Positions 1-11,429 are shown, counted from the first letter of the stretch. The stretch is 64,000 bases of DNA from Agrypnia vestita (GCA_016648135.1 JADDOH010002031.1:97367-161366), one strand, 5' to 3'. A program made the numbers and translations. Notes: generated by a model from the letters alone, not told the origin.

Positions 1-395
1 GTATTCGTTGGACTCATTTGCATAGTAATAAAATCATTTTGGTTTAGTTAATATTATAAATGAAAGAAAATATTTGATTATAAAAGCGGTTTTATTTAAA
101 CAATTGCGGACCACGGTCCGTGACATCAAAGAAAAAAGATTGAGCATTTATGTGAACCACGTACTGAGATTTGTAGACAAACGTGATACTAGGTATTAGA
201 AATTTCTTTAGGTTGTTTGTCATATAGACAGTTGGCATTTTTATTATTTAATATTTTGTGAACGAAAATTATTGTAGTAATTTTGGTCCTTGTGAGATAT
301 TAGTTCGATTTTGGAATGCCTGTTTCTTTGTAAAAGTATTGCTCCATTTTATAGAATATGTGATTTATTTCATATCTCATTCATTTTATGTGGTT
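1..395. other. AT-rich sequence, nothing recognised
   Basis: The stretch is AT-rich with no coding signature. The 84-residue reading frame that starts near 311 runs into the tandem repeat and has no recognisable domain. Confidence 0.5.
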
Positions 396-397
396 TG

Positions 398-790
398 AAT
401 TCAAACGATTCACATTTGAAAAATATTTTTAATAATTGTATGAAGAGAATATATTTGAATGCGATCTCACAAGTATGCCACCGTCACAATCTAAAAAAGA
501 CCATCGGGATTTGCGGATCGCAGTATAACAAATATGTAGTTAAGATTCAAACTATTCACGTTTGAAAGGTTTTAATTATTGCATTTGTTTTCTCGCAAGT
601 ATGCCACTGTCACGGCCTAGGCCGTCGGGATTTGCGAATCGCAGTATAACAAATATGTAGTTGAGATTCAAACGAATCACATTTGAAAGGTTTTAATTAT
701 TGCATTTGTTTTTCGCAAATATACCACTGTCATGGACTGGGCCATCGGGATTTGCGAGCGCTGTGTAATGGGAGAACGCGCGACGACACG
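398..790 (+). repeat. Tandem repeat, about 120-126 bp unit, roughly three copies
   Basis: The block 'TATGCCACYGTCAC...GGGATTTGCG...CACATTTGAAAGG' recurs with its start near 474, 600 and 720 (spacing 126 then 120 bases). A weaker partial unit precedes it near 400. Units differ by point changes and small indels, so this is an old minisatellite-like array. The last unit runs directly into a GC-rich segment. Confidence 0.8.
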
Positions 791-1035
791 GCTCCCCATA
801 CAGTACCCTCCGGGTCATGTTTCGCCCGACCGCGTGAGTTCGTGAATAGACCCGAGACGTTTGAGGGTTTAAGGTTTAACAAGTTCGACCTTCGCGCTCG
901 GGCTAGTACGAAAAGACAGTTAGCTACGCCGAACGGATTCGCACGGCGCCCGAAATGCAAAAATATACACCTGTATTACGGGCAGATCACCGCGCCAGAT
1001 TTCAGCGCGCGCCACGGAGGGTTTATGATAGCTTA
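745..1035. other. GC-rich, CpG-containing segment
   Basis: This segment is clearly richer in G+C and CpG than its AT-rich flanks. Open frames exist on both strands, but none resembles a known domain and they overlap each other. It could be a repeat arm or an old CpG-rich regulatory segment; no evidence decides. Confidence 0.35.
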
Positions 1036-1039
1036 AAAT

Positions 1040-2990
1040 TCGGTTTTAATTTAATTTCTTATATTATATAAACTAATAATTAACCAACGCTAGATAAAAT
1101 CTGTTCAGTGGCAAATATTTTCGCTTACGAGTTATGCAATAGTAATTAATAATAATAGCAGAAAAATATAAAAGTAAAAATAAATATAAAAAACCGGATA
1201 ACAATTTAGTAGAAAATATAAACACGAGAATATATGAATCTAAAAGAAAAGAACATTTGATATATATTTTATTTTATAAAAAAAATTATAAATCCGATGT
1301 TTTATAATATTTACTTTTCTCTTTCGGTTATGTACTTTTATGATATAAATGCAAAAAATATTTTAATAACTATCCGTCTGGTTTCATAATTAAAAATTAA
1401 TATAAATTAATTTTAATAAAATTAAGGTTAATGTGAATTAAATAAATCCACACTTGTTATATATTTGTCTTATGGATATTAAAAAGGGTTTCTATATTTG
1501 AAAAAAAAAAAAAGATCTTTAAATTCAGCTAAATTTTTACAGATAATAATTACACAAAAATTAATTGATTATAGTATCCGTACAAATCTACTTATATTAT
1601 TTGATAACTTTCACGTGCATGTTTCGGAGATACCTTTTTATCGTCAAGGTGTATATTACAAGTTGTCCTTAAAAATAAAATGTCAATCTACAATGTTGCT
1701 GAATTAATTGAAAAAAAATAATAATTTCTTTCATTGATTTATTATGGTTCTTAATTATTCTAATTATCTAAATGTGTTCTTAATTGTTATACACAGTTAT
1801 ATACGGTTCTGGTTATGCAAACTAATTATAATTTCTTTGTTGTATGCAGGATTGATAGACTTGTTCGTAATATAAACACAGACGCGTATTGTTGCACGAA
1901 GTTTCTTGTTTTGATCTAAAATTATTTTGATTTGAATTACAAGAATAAAATTACTTCCATTTTATTTACAAGACGGCCTGGCATATGAATTAAAATGGTC
2001 ATACTACCGCCATCTAGCGGAAATCAGAGAAAGTTTTGAGCCTTCGCTAGTATTAGTCTATAGGAAGCGGTAATAGAGAGCGCAATATATATATTCTCTT
2101 AGTAACGAATAATTAAAAATTGGACTTCTTTGTTCTTTTTATATATATTCCTTTGTTTCGCTTCATTGCAACGTTAATTGAAATTGTTTTATCTTCATTA
2201 ATATATATTATATTATAATATACGTTGATATAGCGTATTTATAAGCAGAGTAGAAATAAACAACAGCTTATTTGACTACAGAGATGAGATATGGTAGAAG
2301 GACAGTTGGCTTCTTTAATGATCATAAGGTTCACATACAGGCTTGATAATTGTTAAATGTTTACATCTCACTACTTCAAATTTCGTACGTATCTATATTG
2401 GGGTTGTTTTAGTTTTAGGCGCAATCTTCTTGGAAATAATACAAAATTAAATCCGGAATTAACGATATGTGAGTTTCTTCAAGTTTTGAGAAATCGTAAC
2501 GCTATGATTGATAAAGCATTTATTGTTTTTACTATACATTGGGTGTATGTAGAAATCCTTTTGAATAGTGATAAAATAAAATAAAAAAGAAATTTTTCAG
2601 GAGAGCTTTTGAATTCTTCTGGAACATTTTGAAAAAAAAAAAATTTTGAAAATAGATTTTTAGTAGATTAAATAGTAGTAGCATAACGAAATCATTAGCT
2701 TCATCCACCTTCATGCGTCGTCGTGTCCATTACTTTTAGATTAGGGTAGGAAGATTAGTCGTTTGGATCTTGAATAGATTCCAGTCGTATAGCAAACCGA
2801 ATTAAACGTTAGGAATTCTTGATTCAGTTACACACATACATCTTCTGTGGATATCAGTGTTGGTGATGACTACTACAGCTAGTACAGATATTAGGGTTTA
2901 CCTCTTCTGATTTGTAACAGTGTACTTCGTTAAACATGTTCGCGTTGTTAAAGGAAAACTTTAAAATTTTATAATGTTGAATATACTTGA
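1040..2990. other. AT-rich non-coding stretch
   Basis: There are runs of A and short AT-rich words and no convincing gene. Short frames at 1498-1707 and 2357-2584 have no recognisable domain or codon bias. Confidence 0.5.
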
Positions 2991-3119
2991 GATTCTTTCA
3001 TTAGCGGGGGGAAATATGGGGATGAATACATATAAGTAGAAGTTGTTTTGGGTTTTCAATAAGTTTTGGGAGGAATAATATTACAGTTATACGGAGGATT
3101 TGCGCCTGATTATTTGACA

Positions 3120-4900
3120 AACGCTTAAAAATCTGGGGGAAGACAGGTTAGTAAGGAATAGTTATGGGAAACTTTTCTTGACATCTGGATGCACTTCTTC
3201 TACAAACATGCGTCGTCTTTAGATATCACTCTTGAGGGTTGGCTGGAAAGTTAGTTGAGACGGATAATAGTTATATATACTTTTAAGTTCTACAATTATC
3301 GAAAAGGTTGTTCCTACACTTTTCTTCCTCTTCTTCTTCTTCGTCTTTTTCTTATTCGTATATGCTAACGGTCATATATATATTTTCTTTCCCCCTTTTA
3401 TTTATACTGACTTCAACAGCGTCTTCTTCTTCTTCGGTACGAAGGTTTTCTTTATTGGTTATGTTCACTCTAGTCTCTTCTTCTTTGAATACATACCGTT
3501 TATGCTTCTCTTCTATAAATAGCAATTATTACAATACGTTGCAACTACTTTTCGTCTTATGGTATATCTTACGACTACTTCTCTACTTTCTTCTTCTTCT
3601 TCTTTTCTTCTTCTTTCTTCTCTTTTCTTTCTTCTTCTTCTTCTTCTTTTCCTATAACTACATTCATTTCGTCTTCTTCCGTTTATCTTATACTTATCAA
3701 CTGTTTTTCTTCGTCTTCTCTTCATCTTCTTCTTCTTTCTTCTCTTTTCTTTCTTCTTCTTCTTCTTTTCCTATAACTACATTCATGTCGTCTTCTTCCG
3801 TATATCTTATAATTTTCGACTGTTTTCTACGTCTTATCTTCGTCTTCTTTTGTTCTTTGCCTACTGCTACATTCGCGTCTTCTAATTTTATATCTTTCGA
3901 CTTCTTCTTCTTTGTCTTTATCTATTACTACACTCGGTTGTGACTTTTCTTCTTTATCTTATGCCTTTCAATGGATTCATTTTCTTCTTCTTCTGTTGTC
4001 ATCCACTACTTTTGCGGCTTCTTCTTCCTCTTCTTCCTCATATTACACCAATAATAAATTATGGCAGTCATTACAATATACGTGAAATATTGAGGTCAAT
4101 AGGCTGATTCTACATAATATGACATGTACTGCGTATATGAATGGGGTTCATAGTTCAAGTTCAAGAGTTCATTTTGTCGCGGTTTGCAATCATAGTAGAA
4201 ATATGCGGTTGACCATTCGCTTGGTTAGGAAAGGACTATATGAACTAGAGATAGAAGCGGTTGTATAGTTTGGGGGAAGGGGGAATAAGAATTGTATTAC
4301 AAGATGGTGAACACTTGTCGGGGTACACCATTGTAGGATAGCAAGGAATAGTTATTGGAAACCTCCTTGACAACTGGGTTATGGTTGAAGCTCTACTTCT
4401 TTAACAAATATGCATCGTCTTTGGGCATCTCTTTTGAGGGTTAGCTGGACAGTTAGTTGAAACGACGCCCAACGGTTATTGAAGGGGCTTGTCCATTTGC
4501 GACTAGTCATTAGAAAATTTGGAGGCGGACTGCACCTTTTCTTTTTAGAGTGGATAGCAAGTATTATCGTCATCATGTTTACTCGCATACAGGACATATT
4601 GAGATCGAGGGGTTCGCTCTATATATTAGGAAGCTGGTTGTTAAGTTCATATGAATAGGTTGTACATTAATTCGTAGGTTAACATAATTCTGGGACTTCA
4701 GATTTATCGTAGCTCGCATTTCATAGGAGAAATATACAGTTAATATTTACTCGGTTGAGTTGGTTTGTATAGCTTGAAGGGGATGTGGGGAGTGTTAGTG
4801 GGAGTATATTCTGGGGGAAGGAAGGTATATGCTGGGGAAAGTAGTATAGAGTTGCGAGGTGGTGAACACTAGGAGTGTACCATTGTAAGGGAAGCAAAGA
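3120..4900 (+). repeat. Degenerate duplicated blocks around the CTT/TTC tract
   Basis: About 140 bases near 3150-3270 (GGAATAGTTATGGGAAAC, then GCGTCGTCTTT, then TTGAGGGTTGGCTGG) recur in diverged form near 4340-4470. Another block, 'GGTGAACACT...GTACCATTGTA', occurs near 4303 and 4860. Several polypurine words such as GGGGGAAG are scattered through it. I read this as decayed repeat DNA, possibly the 3' internal part of the LTR-like element that follows. Confidence 0.55.
3308..4045. repeat. TTC/CTT-rich low-complexity tract with internal duplication
   Basis: The tract is dominated by TTC/CTT trinucleotides. A roughly 100-base block ending in 'CCTATAACTACATTCAT' near 3650-3670 is repeated near 3770-3790, so simple-repeat slippage and a longer tandem duplication are superimposed. 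The long serine/phenylalanine frame across it is a by-product of the trinucleotide bias. Confidence 0.85.
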
Positions 4901-5868
4901 GGATAACAAAGTGGGGGAAGGGGCGTTCCTTTTAAGTGTTGATGACAGGATGGAGCTTGAGTGGTTAGCAGACACAATTATGAGATTACTGAGGCATTCA
5001 ATCGATTATGAAGAATCGAACCTTTTCAGTCAATTGAATAAATTAGATACAGTCCCTTTTGCTTTCAAATCTTATATTTATATTAGTTGTACACTATTCA
5101 TTTGAATGACAGGCAGATGGTTTACAGTAGCTTTAAATACGCAAAGAAGGTTCCATTGAAAAAGAATTCGACCCTAATAGAAATATAGTACGCGGAGAAA
5201 GGAAAGAACAACGATTTATTTTAAAAGGAATTTTAGAAACTCTTGATAAGTATCACGAAATATACTATCCTATTGGGTTATTTAGCAGATAGGCTCGATC
5301 TGATAGATCATTCCTCTCTCTAAATAAGGGGGAAGCTGTGATGGTCGACATAGAGATAGATTTAATAAATTTAGAAAATCTTAAAATAATAATATTCAAA
5401 AAAGTCAAGTATGGACATCAAAAATATATTTCTTCTGTTTGGAATCGTTTAAAAGTAAAAGCCTGATATATTTCTTCTTAAGATTCTATGTATTACAAGA
5501 GGCTAACAAAATATTGAATATTCAGCTATACAAGTAATATTTCTTAGATCTTTATTATACCATAGATATAAATCTGTGTTAAATTAATATCGTTTGCCAA
5601 TCCTAATAGACTCGACCTTGTGAGTAGGTGCGAACGAGCCTTTATTATTTATGAATCAGAACAGTAAGTCTCGCGTGAAGCGGGTGCTTAACTATTATTT
5701 TAACGAAACGGACCAATCACAGGCGCGCTTTGCCTTCGACGGGTTGAGCCGGAGGCGACCGTCCTGATGGCTGAATCCGGCCAATGGCGAGCGCCGGCGG
5801 TGAGGTCATCGGGCATAGGATGAGTCACTGCACTAGCGTGGATTTCGAAGATATGGTGCAATCGAGAG

Positions 5869-5908
5869 TATAAAAGGAGCGAACACGAGATACTCTGCCC
5901 CTTCAGTT
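5869..5908 (+). promoter_or_regulatory. TATA box plus initiator of the LTR-like element
   Basis: TATAAAAGG at 5869-5877 is followed by TCAGTT with its A at 5905, a spacing of 36 bases from the first T, close to the usual arthropod core-promoter distance. No clear downstream promoter element was seen at +28 to +32. Confidence 0.55.
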
Positions 5909-6001
5909 CGAGACCAGACTTGCGAGCGGGAGCGCTGCCCAACAGACTACCGACGGAGCCCTGAGTTCCAGAACAGCATTTGCGGACGGAGTTGCTGCCC
6001 G
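5905..6001 (+). repeat. Imperfect tandem duplication just after the putative start site
   Basis: A unit of the form TTCGAGACCAGACTTGCG ... GCGCTGCCC is followed about 61 bases later by TTCCAGAACAGCATTTGCG ... TTGCTGCCC. The duplication lies wholly downstream of the initiator, that is in the would-be R/U5 leader. Confidence 0.6.
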
Positions 6002-6159
6002 GACTTATGGAGGAATCTACCATTCATCAGTAGCAGAGAGGATCATACCGCCACTGTGTAACAGCTAAGGAACACATTTATATTATCTATCGGTTAATTA
6101 TTTTCACTATCGAAATGTATTTATTTTGGGAAGATTTAAGATTAGAGCAATTATGTGTG

Positions 6160-6165
6160 AATAAA
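6160..6165 (+). terminator. Poly(A) signal AATAAA of the LTR-like element
   Basis: AATAAA lies about 255 bases downstream of the putative initiator and is followed by a TG-rich stretch. In LTR elements this signal marks the R region. Confidence 0.4.
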
Positions 6166-6240
6166 TATCACGATTTCTTGTGTGATATTGGTTCAATTCG
6201 TACGGGAATATATCCCAAACGAATACATCTTGATGCATGG

Positions 6241-6510
6241 GGATTTTCATACCATTTGTATTAACAATTGATTTTACGGAGCTCTATAAGCAGCGCTTAA
6301 TAGATTCATAATAATTGTCGACGCGTTATGTATTGCGTAACCAGATATCAATCCAAATCTTACGAGAAATTCTTCGTAACGAATATATTTTAAAATATGT
6401 GGATTTTCATACTATTTGTACTAACAATTGAATACACGTAATTCTATAAGAAACGCTTAGTAGCCTTATAATAATTGTATTGCATAAGTATTGCGCAATC
6501 TGGTCTTCTG
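6241..6510 (+). repeat. Direct duplication, unit about 108 bp, offset 160 bp
   Basis: The block beginning GGATTTTCATACCATTTGTA at 6241 recurs from 6401 (GGATTTTCATACTATTTGTA). Both continue through ACAATTGA, TCTATAAG and ATAATTGT to GCGTAACC/GCGCAATC. Divergence looks like about one base in five. Confidence 0.75.
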
Positions 6511-7094
6511 CTAACTCTTTATGATTTGAGTACCTCGGTATATCCGGCTTAAAAAGTAGTTTCAAAACGACGATTAAAGGACGGAATGGGGAGATCTAAC
6601 TGAAATTGGAGTTTTCTGGTTTATGAACGTTGAGCTAGGTGAGGTTGTGGATGACGCCCGTGTCATAAGCCTGGAATCCGCGCAAGCCCCTGTGAGGTAC
6701 TCTTAAAGGCGGGACCTCCCTTGTTGATCGCAATGGCCACTAGACTCGACCTTCGCGCCTCATCCTGCTCAAAAACAGCGTGAACCAACGTCGTGAATTC
6801 TCTGACTTTGGAAGGATTTTCATGCCTGAATGATGTGAAATCTCAATAGAAAACGTTAACTTCTATTTCATCCTCTGTAAAAAGACAGAGCCAGATGCAG
6901 TATAAAAATCATTCACTCATATAGAGTAGCTGGGATATTATAAATATGTTACTAACACTCTAACAACCAACCAAATAACTCTAATAACCAAAGTAAATGT
7001 TGCAAGATGCAGAATCGTGGGACGCCGCTCTGAAAAGGCATAATGAGATTGCACAATAATTTGTAACATCGCTGACTATGCCCGCAAAGGAGGC

Positions 7095-7275
7095 TAATGT
7101 CGTCATCAATTCGTACCAAAAGAGTACATGATTCTTCAAACACCGGCCTAAAAGAAAGGCGCCTCAAGACAACACACATCATCAGAAACTCGTACCAAAA
7201 GAGTACGGCCTTCTCAATTATAAGCCTAAAAGAAGGGCGTCACGGGATCACATCTCGTAAAGAAGAGATAGAGTC
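7095..7275 (+). repeat. Two-unit tandem repeat, period about 79 bp
   Basis: The word CGTACCAAAAGAGTAC occurs at 7112 and 7191. Each copy is followed by a (G)CCTAAAAGAA(A/G)GGCG word and then by CGGGATCACATCTC-like or CTCAAGACAACACAC-like text. Function unknown; a moderately GC-rich segment (7280-7385) follows. Confidence 0.65.
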
Positions 7276-7385
7276 TCGGGATGCAGTAAGTTCCGGAGGA
7301 ACAAGGGGGGCCGTTTAGTCACTTAGGAAGTCGGCCACCGGGTTTAGGCGGGCGCGGGGCCTCTACCCCTCTCAGCAGAGATGCT

Positions 7386-8700
7386 GAGGGTTTAAAAAAC
7401 CAAAATTTAGCATTCAAAGAAACTATTATTTCATATAAACTCACGGGCTGTTGTAGAATCCTTTCGAACAAACCATCCCCGAGACCTTATCTACTTATTT
7501 ATAAAGAAGTTTCACTTCAAAAAATGTGGTATTTCGTAGATAGCAAATATATGTATTATTTTCCCACGGAATTAATATGAACAGGTTCATGCACGTCTAG
7601 AACGAAACCATTCAAGGTAAGAATTTGCTAATACAAAGTGTTTATAATTATTAGTTTCAGTGTTATTTAATATGTGTGAATTTTTCCCTTTGCGCCGTTC
7701 GAACGATTTTACTGGTTTGTCTCAAATCGAAAATGTTTTATTTCTAATACACGAATTCTTCTGGTGAACGTATTTTATTGTAACATAAATGTATAGATTA
7801 TTAGGTTCGTTAGATGTTTTTATTACGTAATATTATGCAATTGTTTCCACACTGCTCTTATAAAAGAATTTGAAGTTATTACGATACACAACGGGGTCCT
7901 TCATCCATTAGACGAATCATGTGCCAATTCAACGACGTATTACGAATAGTATATATTGTATTTATCGAGATTTAGTCGCATTTATTATTTCTAGTGAGGT
8001 TTTTAGTATTGGTTCCAGGCGCCATTATGAGGCGGAAATAGTTCATATTCATAGCCCGACTGCAATAGGTATTTTTGTCGCGTAAGAGGTAGCACTTTTA
8101 GGAATATAACTGTGTTTTATGTTTCGTCCCTGACGGACAGGATGGTATAGCTGTGGCTATTTAGGTAATATACTTAGTAAATGCAAAGGGCATTAGGTAT
8201 TTTCAATATAGTATGCGAACCTAAGATGTTAGAAATATTTTAGTTCCTATAATTTCATTGAATATTTGCTGCAGAATAATATTTGATGAGAGAAGTAGTT
8301 AATATTCCATTCAAAGCAAAAGTTTTAGTCAATATCTTTATAGGTAATATTCAACAGCAAGTTAGAAATATTTTAGTTAATATTTTTAGTTAATTTTGCA
8401 TTCAAAAGCGCAATTTTCACAGAATAATTATTTCCAGTTAATAATATATATTTTAGTTAAATGTATAGTTAGCACAGGCAGAGTATTAATACTGTATAGA
8501 ATATATTATTTCATAAGAAGTATTGAACATTATTTATATATTTCATAGAAGAGAATATTTTATTCCGCGATCCTTTTATAGCTACAGCGTATCTGTCGAC
8601 CTCAGCCGTTGCCACCCGAGCCATACAACTATTTTCACTAACATCATACGGCAAATGACTTTATTCATTGCAATGAAATTTATATTATTTAATATTATTT
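7386..8700. other. AT-rich stretch with short internal repeats
   Basis: No gene is recognised. Near 8230-8400 the word GTTAGAAATATTTTAGTT is repeated and AATATT/TTAGTTAAT words are frequent, a decayed simple repeat pattern. Confidence 0.45.
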
Positions 8701-8704
8701 ACCA

Positions 8705-9060
8705 CGACGTATTTTGACGGGTCACCCCATAGGATTCATCACATTGTTAGCCGCGGCCAGGAGTTGGCAAATTAATTGAATATAATAGCTAAAATTAAAT
8801 ATCAACTCGCGACGAGTAAGCATCGACATTTTAAATAAATTATTAATACAAAATTCATCGTTAATACTTTAGGAAGACCCCATCTATCACGCGGATCAGC
8901 ACAGTGCTTACCGTGACCAGGAGAACGATTTATATTGAAATACAATAAAATGCTTTATAATATTAATTTAACATCATTTCGACATTAAATACAGTCCGCT
9001 CGATTTGATTAGGATCCCCTCTATCTACCGGGATCATCACAATATCACTAGAATGAACAT
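8705..9060 (+). repeat. Three degenerate repeat units, spacing about 140-165 bp
   Basis: Units near 8718 (GGGTCACCCCATAGGATTC), 8876 (GACCCCATCTATCACGCGG) and 9012 (GATCCCCTCTATCTACCGGG) share a GATCAKCACA(A/G)T...AGNANNA pattern separated by AT-rich spacers. This is an old tandem array. Confidence 0.5.
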
Positions 9061-9339
9061 GTGCTGAGATGAATATAGTGAGAAGAAATACTGTAAATAT
9101 AAAACAAAATAAATAAAAATGTAGGTAAATTATGGATAAAAGAAATAAGTATGATATTATTGAATAAAAACGTTGGTTTAAATAAAAAAAACAATAGCGA
9201 AAGTAAAAATATTATATTTTTATATAAAAAAAAACTATCACCAAAGACAAAATATTGAATTAGTCTATTCCGTATATACATATATATTTGTATATTACAT
9301 ATAGTAATATATGTATACTTATAGTAGTATACCGTCAAT

Positions 9340-9619
9340 ATTCTGCCATGGGTTAATTCTATTTCTACTGATTAAAGAAAATCACGAATTTGAAATATAC
9401 AAGAGGGTGGTTGCTCATGGCAGAAACATAAGACGTGCTAAAAATCAAGCTTTAATTGTTCCAAGAGTACCAAACAAATATGGAATGAGAACACTTGAGT
9501 ATTCGGTGTCCATTCTATTTAACGAACTGCAAGGCGCCTTTCCAGCATGCCCGTCGACTCCAAAATCGGTGGTGGAATTCAGAAGGTGGTCGATGTCAAA
9601 TGACATGGCCCATCAATGA
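9340..9619 (+). pseudogene. LINE ORF2 C-terminal tail (CR1/Jockey-like fragment)
   Basis: The reading frame ending at the TGA at 9617-9619 reads ALIVPRVPNKYGMRTLEYS followed by ILFNELQ and a C-terminal helix-like segment. This resembles the tail found after the reverse transcriptase in many CR1- or Jockey-type non-LTR ORF2 proteins ('...VPR...N.G.R.....G..LFN.LP...'). No reverse-transcriptase core precedes it: the sequence upstream is AT-rich with TA runs, so this is a 5'-truncated insertion, the usual fate of LINEs. An AT-rich 3' untranslated stretch with many TGTAA words follows to about 9700. Confidence 0.6.
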
Positions 9620-9892
9620 ACAAATGTGTGAATTGATGTGTAAACAATATTTATTGTGAAAATATAAATGTAAAATGTAATAATATTGTAATATTAATTG
9701 TAAAAATGAATCCTGCAGGCAAACATCTCTTTAAGACGTTTTGTGGGGCTCGTGATGTTAAAAAAAAATTATAAGGAAAATAAATAGATTTAAAAAATCG
9801 AGCAAATAGATTCTATCTAGTCTTCGCTATTTTTTTCGCTTTTTTTATCGGGGCTATTTTTTTTCGCTACCATTGACTCGAACGAAAGTTCA

Positions 9893-10095
9893 CATGGCGC
9901 GCAAATCGAGACGCCGACGTGCGCGCGAGACAAGTGCGCGTCGGGAATGTGACTGCCCTTCGGAGGTCCGTGGGCCGCGCTCCATTGGATGATCCTCGGC
10001 CGCTTCCGTTCCGCCGCCCAGCACCGCCGCCGCTCGGCAGATCAGATAATTGAGAGAGCGCCGCCGCGAATCCGAACGCCCGGAATACGCATTAT
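9893..10095. other. GC-rich CpG island
   Basis: About 200 bases very rich in CpG (GGCGCGC, CGCCGCCGC, CCGCGCTCC) stand in a strongly AT-rich neighbourhood. In insects such unmethylated islands can mark promoters or conserved enhancers, but no exon or splice donor could be assigned. It may equally be a GC-rich repeat. Confidence 0.4.
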
Positions 10096-10809
10096 GTCAA
10101 AACGTGCATCACCTTATCTAACAACAATTGTGATCAAAGTGTACACTCTTTATCATGCGAATTATACTATTTTTATTGCAACATTGTTATATAAAATTTG
10201 TCATCTGTTTTCTCAAATGTTTTTGAAGTCACACTTCTATTGGCGCATTCAGGGTAAAATTTATATTGCGACGGAAGTTGCGCACGTTGTAGCGTAAATG
10301 CGATACCGGAACTAGCGACGCCATGTCGAATTTTTGACAGCAGTCAGATACCACAACTAAATACGCCATATTGAATTCTTTTCATCTGTCAGATTCTGTT
10401 TACGTGCGAGTTCACGAATGTTTCGATCATTTTTAAACAATGTTTTTGTTTGCTCCAATTATTTTAAAATATTCGGGGTTACGTTTCTGTAAAGTGAGTT
10501 TTGATTCTTTTCATGAAACTCAATCGACAATGATCAGTGTCGATTTTTATAACTTAATATTTGGAGCGTAATTGCTATTAATATGTAATTTTACCTTTAT
10601 TTTACATTTTAAGTAGGTGTAACTTCTGCTGCGCGAACGTGAGTAGGTACAGGCACGTTTTTTTTCTTGTTGAGCTTCAACGGTCAATGCGATTGGGTAT
10701 GATTAGTAATGCATATTAATTTAAATTTTCACACGAAGCAAACACATTGTGGTGAGACATAATATCTTTAAATAAAATAACTTTTTGTTTTACACCACTT
10801 TATTGAGTT

Positions 10810-10855
10810 TAAACCAACTAGTTTCAACTCACAACTGAGTCTTCATCAGGGTTCA
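10810..10855 (-). ncRNA. Hammerhead-ribozyme-like motif (left arm)
   Basis: Read on the minus strand: TGAACC, then core CTGATGA, an AG step, hairpin ACTCA-GTTG-TGAGT, T, core GAAAC, TA, GTT, then GGTTTA. TGAACC and GGTTTA can pair over six positions (stem I, one G-U), the 5-bp stem II is perfect, and A-C/G-T can form the two-pair stem III typical of satellite and Penelope-type hammerheads, with T as cleavage-site base H17. Departure from canon: one extra nucleotide between A9 and stem II. Activity is inferred, not shown. Confidence 0.45.
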
Positions 10856-10917
10856 GATATTAACTAAATAAAAATTTAGTTAATATCTGAACCCTGTGTT
10901 TTTATTTAGTTAATATC

Positions 10918-10963
10918 TGAACCCTAATGAAGACTCAGTTGTGAGTCGAAACTAGTTGGTTTA
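10918..10963 (+). ncRNA. Hammerhead-like motif, core-mutated copy (right arm)
   Basis: This is the plus-strand counterpart of the left-arm motif. Stem I, the stem II hairpin (GACTCA-GTTG-TGAGTC would make six pairs) and GAAAC are kept, but the first core reads CTAATGA instead of CTGATGA, changing the invariant G5. It should be inactive if the left-arm copy is active. Confidence 0.4.
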
Positions 10964-11344
10964 AACTCAATAAAGTGGTGTAAAACAAAAAGTTATTTTA
11001 TTTAAAGATAAAGCATATTAATTTGTTTTCTTTGTGTCACAACATATTATAATACAAGTTCAAAGATATTCATATCTTTCCTCTTTCAATTCATATTGGA
11101 CGCCGTTGCTGAAGAAACCCTTAGAGTCTTGTTGAATTGAAAACAAACATCATTTTACCCATAAAAATAGGTAAAATATTGTTTGTTTTATTAAATATTA
11201 TTTATCAGATATTAAAAAATTCTGATGAGTTAAATATAACGCATTAGAATTTTATTTTATTTATTATACTTATTATACTTCTTTTAAATTCAGCTACCCA
11301 CAAGCTCAGACATGAAACTATTTAATTAAAATTAATATAAATTA

Positions 11345-11425
11345 ACTTTGTTTAAACCACTTATTTATTGAAAAAAATCAACATGTTTCAAAGCCAATGG
11401 CTTCTTCATCAGGAAAACAAAAATA
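11345..11425 (-). repeat. Related repeat end with hammerhead-like motif and AATAAA-GTGGTTTAAAC tail
   Basis: The minus strand reads CTGATGA, AG, a perfect hairpin AAGCC-ATT-GGCTT, T, GAAAC, AT, GTT, then T-rich sequence and AATAAATAAGTGGTTTAAAC. The order and spacing equal those in the foldback at 10.8 kb and the copy at 18.1 kb. Stem I is weak here (about two pairs). Confidence 0.5.
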
Positions 11426-11429
11426 ATAT

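Larger units (their letters stand above)
5338..6200 (+). mobile_element. LTR-like end of a Gypsy-type retroelement (probable solo or 3' LTR)
   Basis: A polypurine word (AAGGGGGAAG) sits immediately before TGTGATGG, as expected of a polypurine tract followed by the TG of an LTR. Downstream come a TATA box (5869-5877), an initiator-like TCAGTT (5903-5908) and an AATAAA (6160-6165), giving a plausible U3-R-U5 order. No gag or pol is visible next to it, and the 3' boundary and target duplication could not be fixed. A composite of unrelated repeats remains possible. Confidence 0.55.
10763..11010. repeat. 248-bp foldback (inverted repeat) with near-identical arms
   Basis: The left end TATCTTTAAATAAAATAACT is the exact reverse complement of the right end, and the arms stay complementary with only a couple of mismatches up to a 24-base centre (about 10890-10913). 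The centre itself repeats part of the arm (TTTAGTTAATATCTGAACCC), so the structure looks like two head-to-head copies plus a truncated third. Each arm carries a hammerhead-like motif. Confidence 0.9.

Noticed and set aside
398..790. CRISPR-like or regularly spaced repeat array
   Set aside because: The units are contiguous 120-126-bp tandem repeats without unique spacers, in a eukaryotic context.
3308..3943. 211-codon serine/phenylalanine-rich frame
   Set aside because: It is produced by the TTC/CTT/TCT repeat bias; there is no start context, domain or complexity outside the repeat, and the opposite strand shows a matching arginine/glutamate frame.
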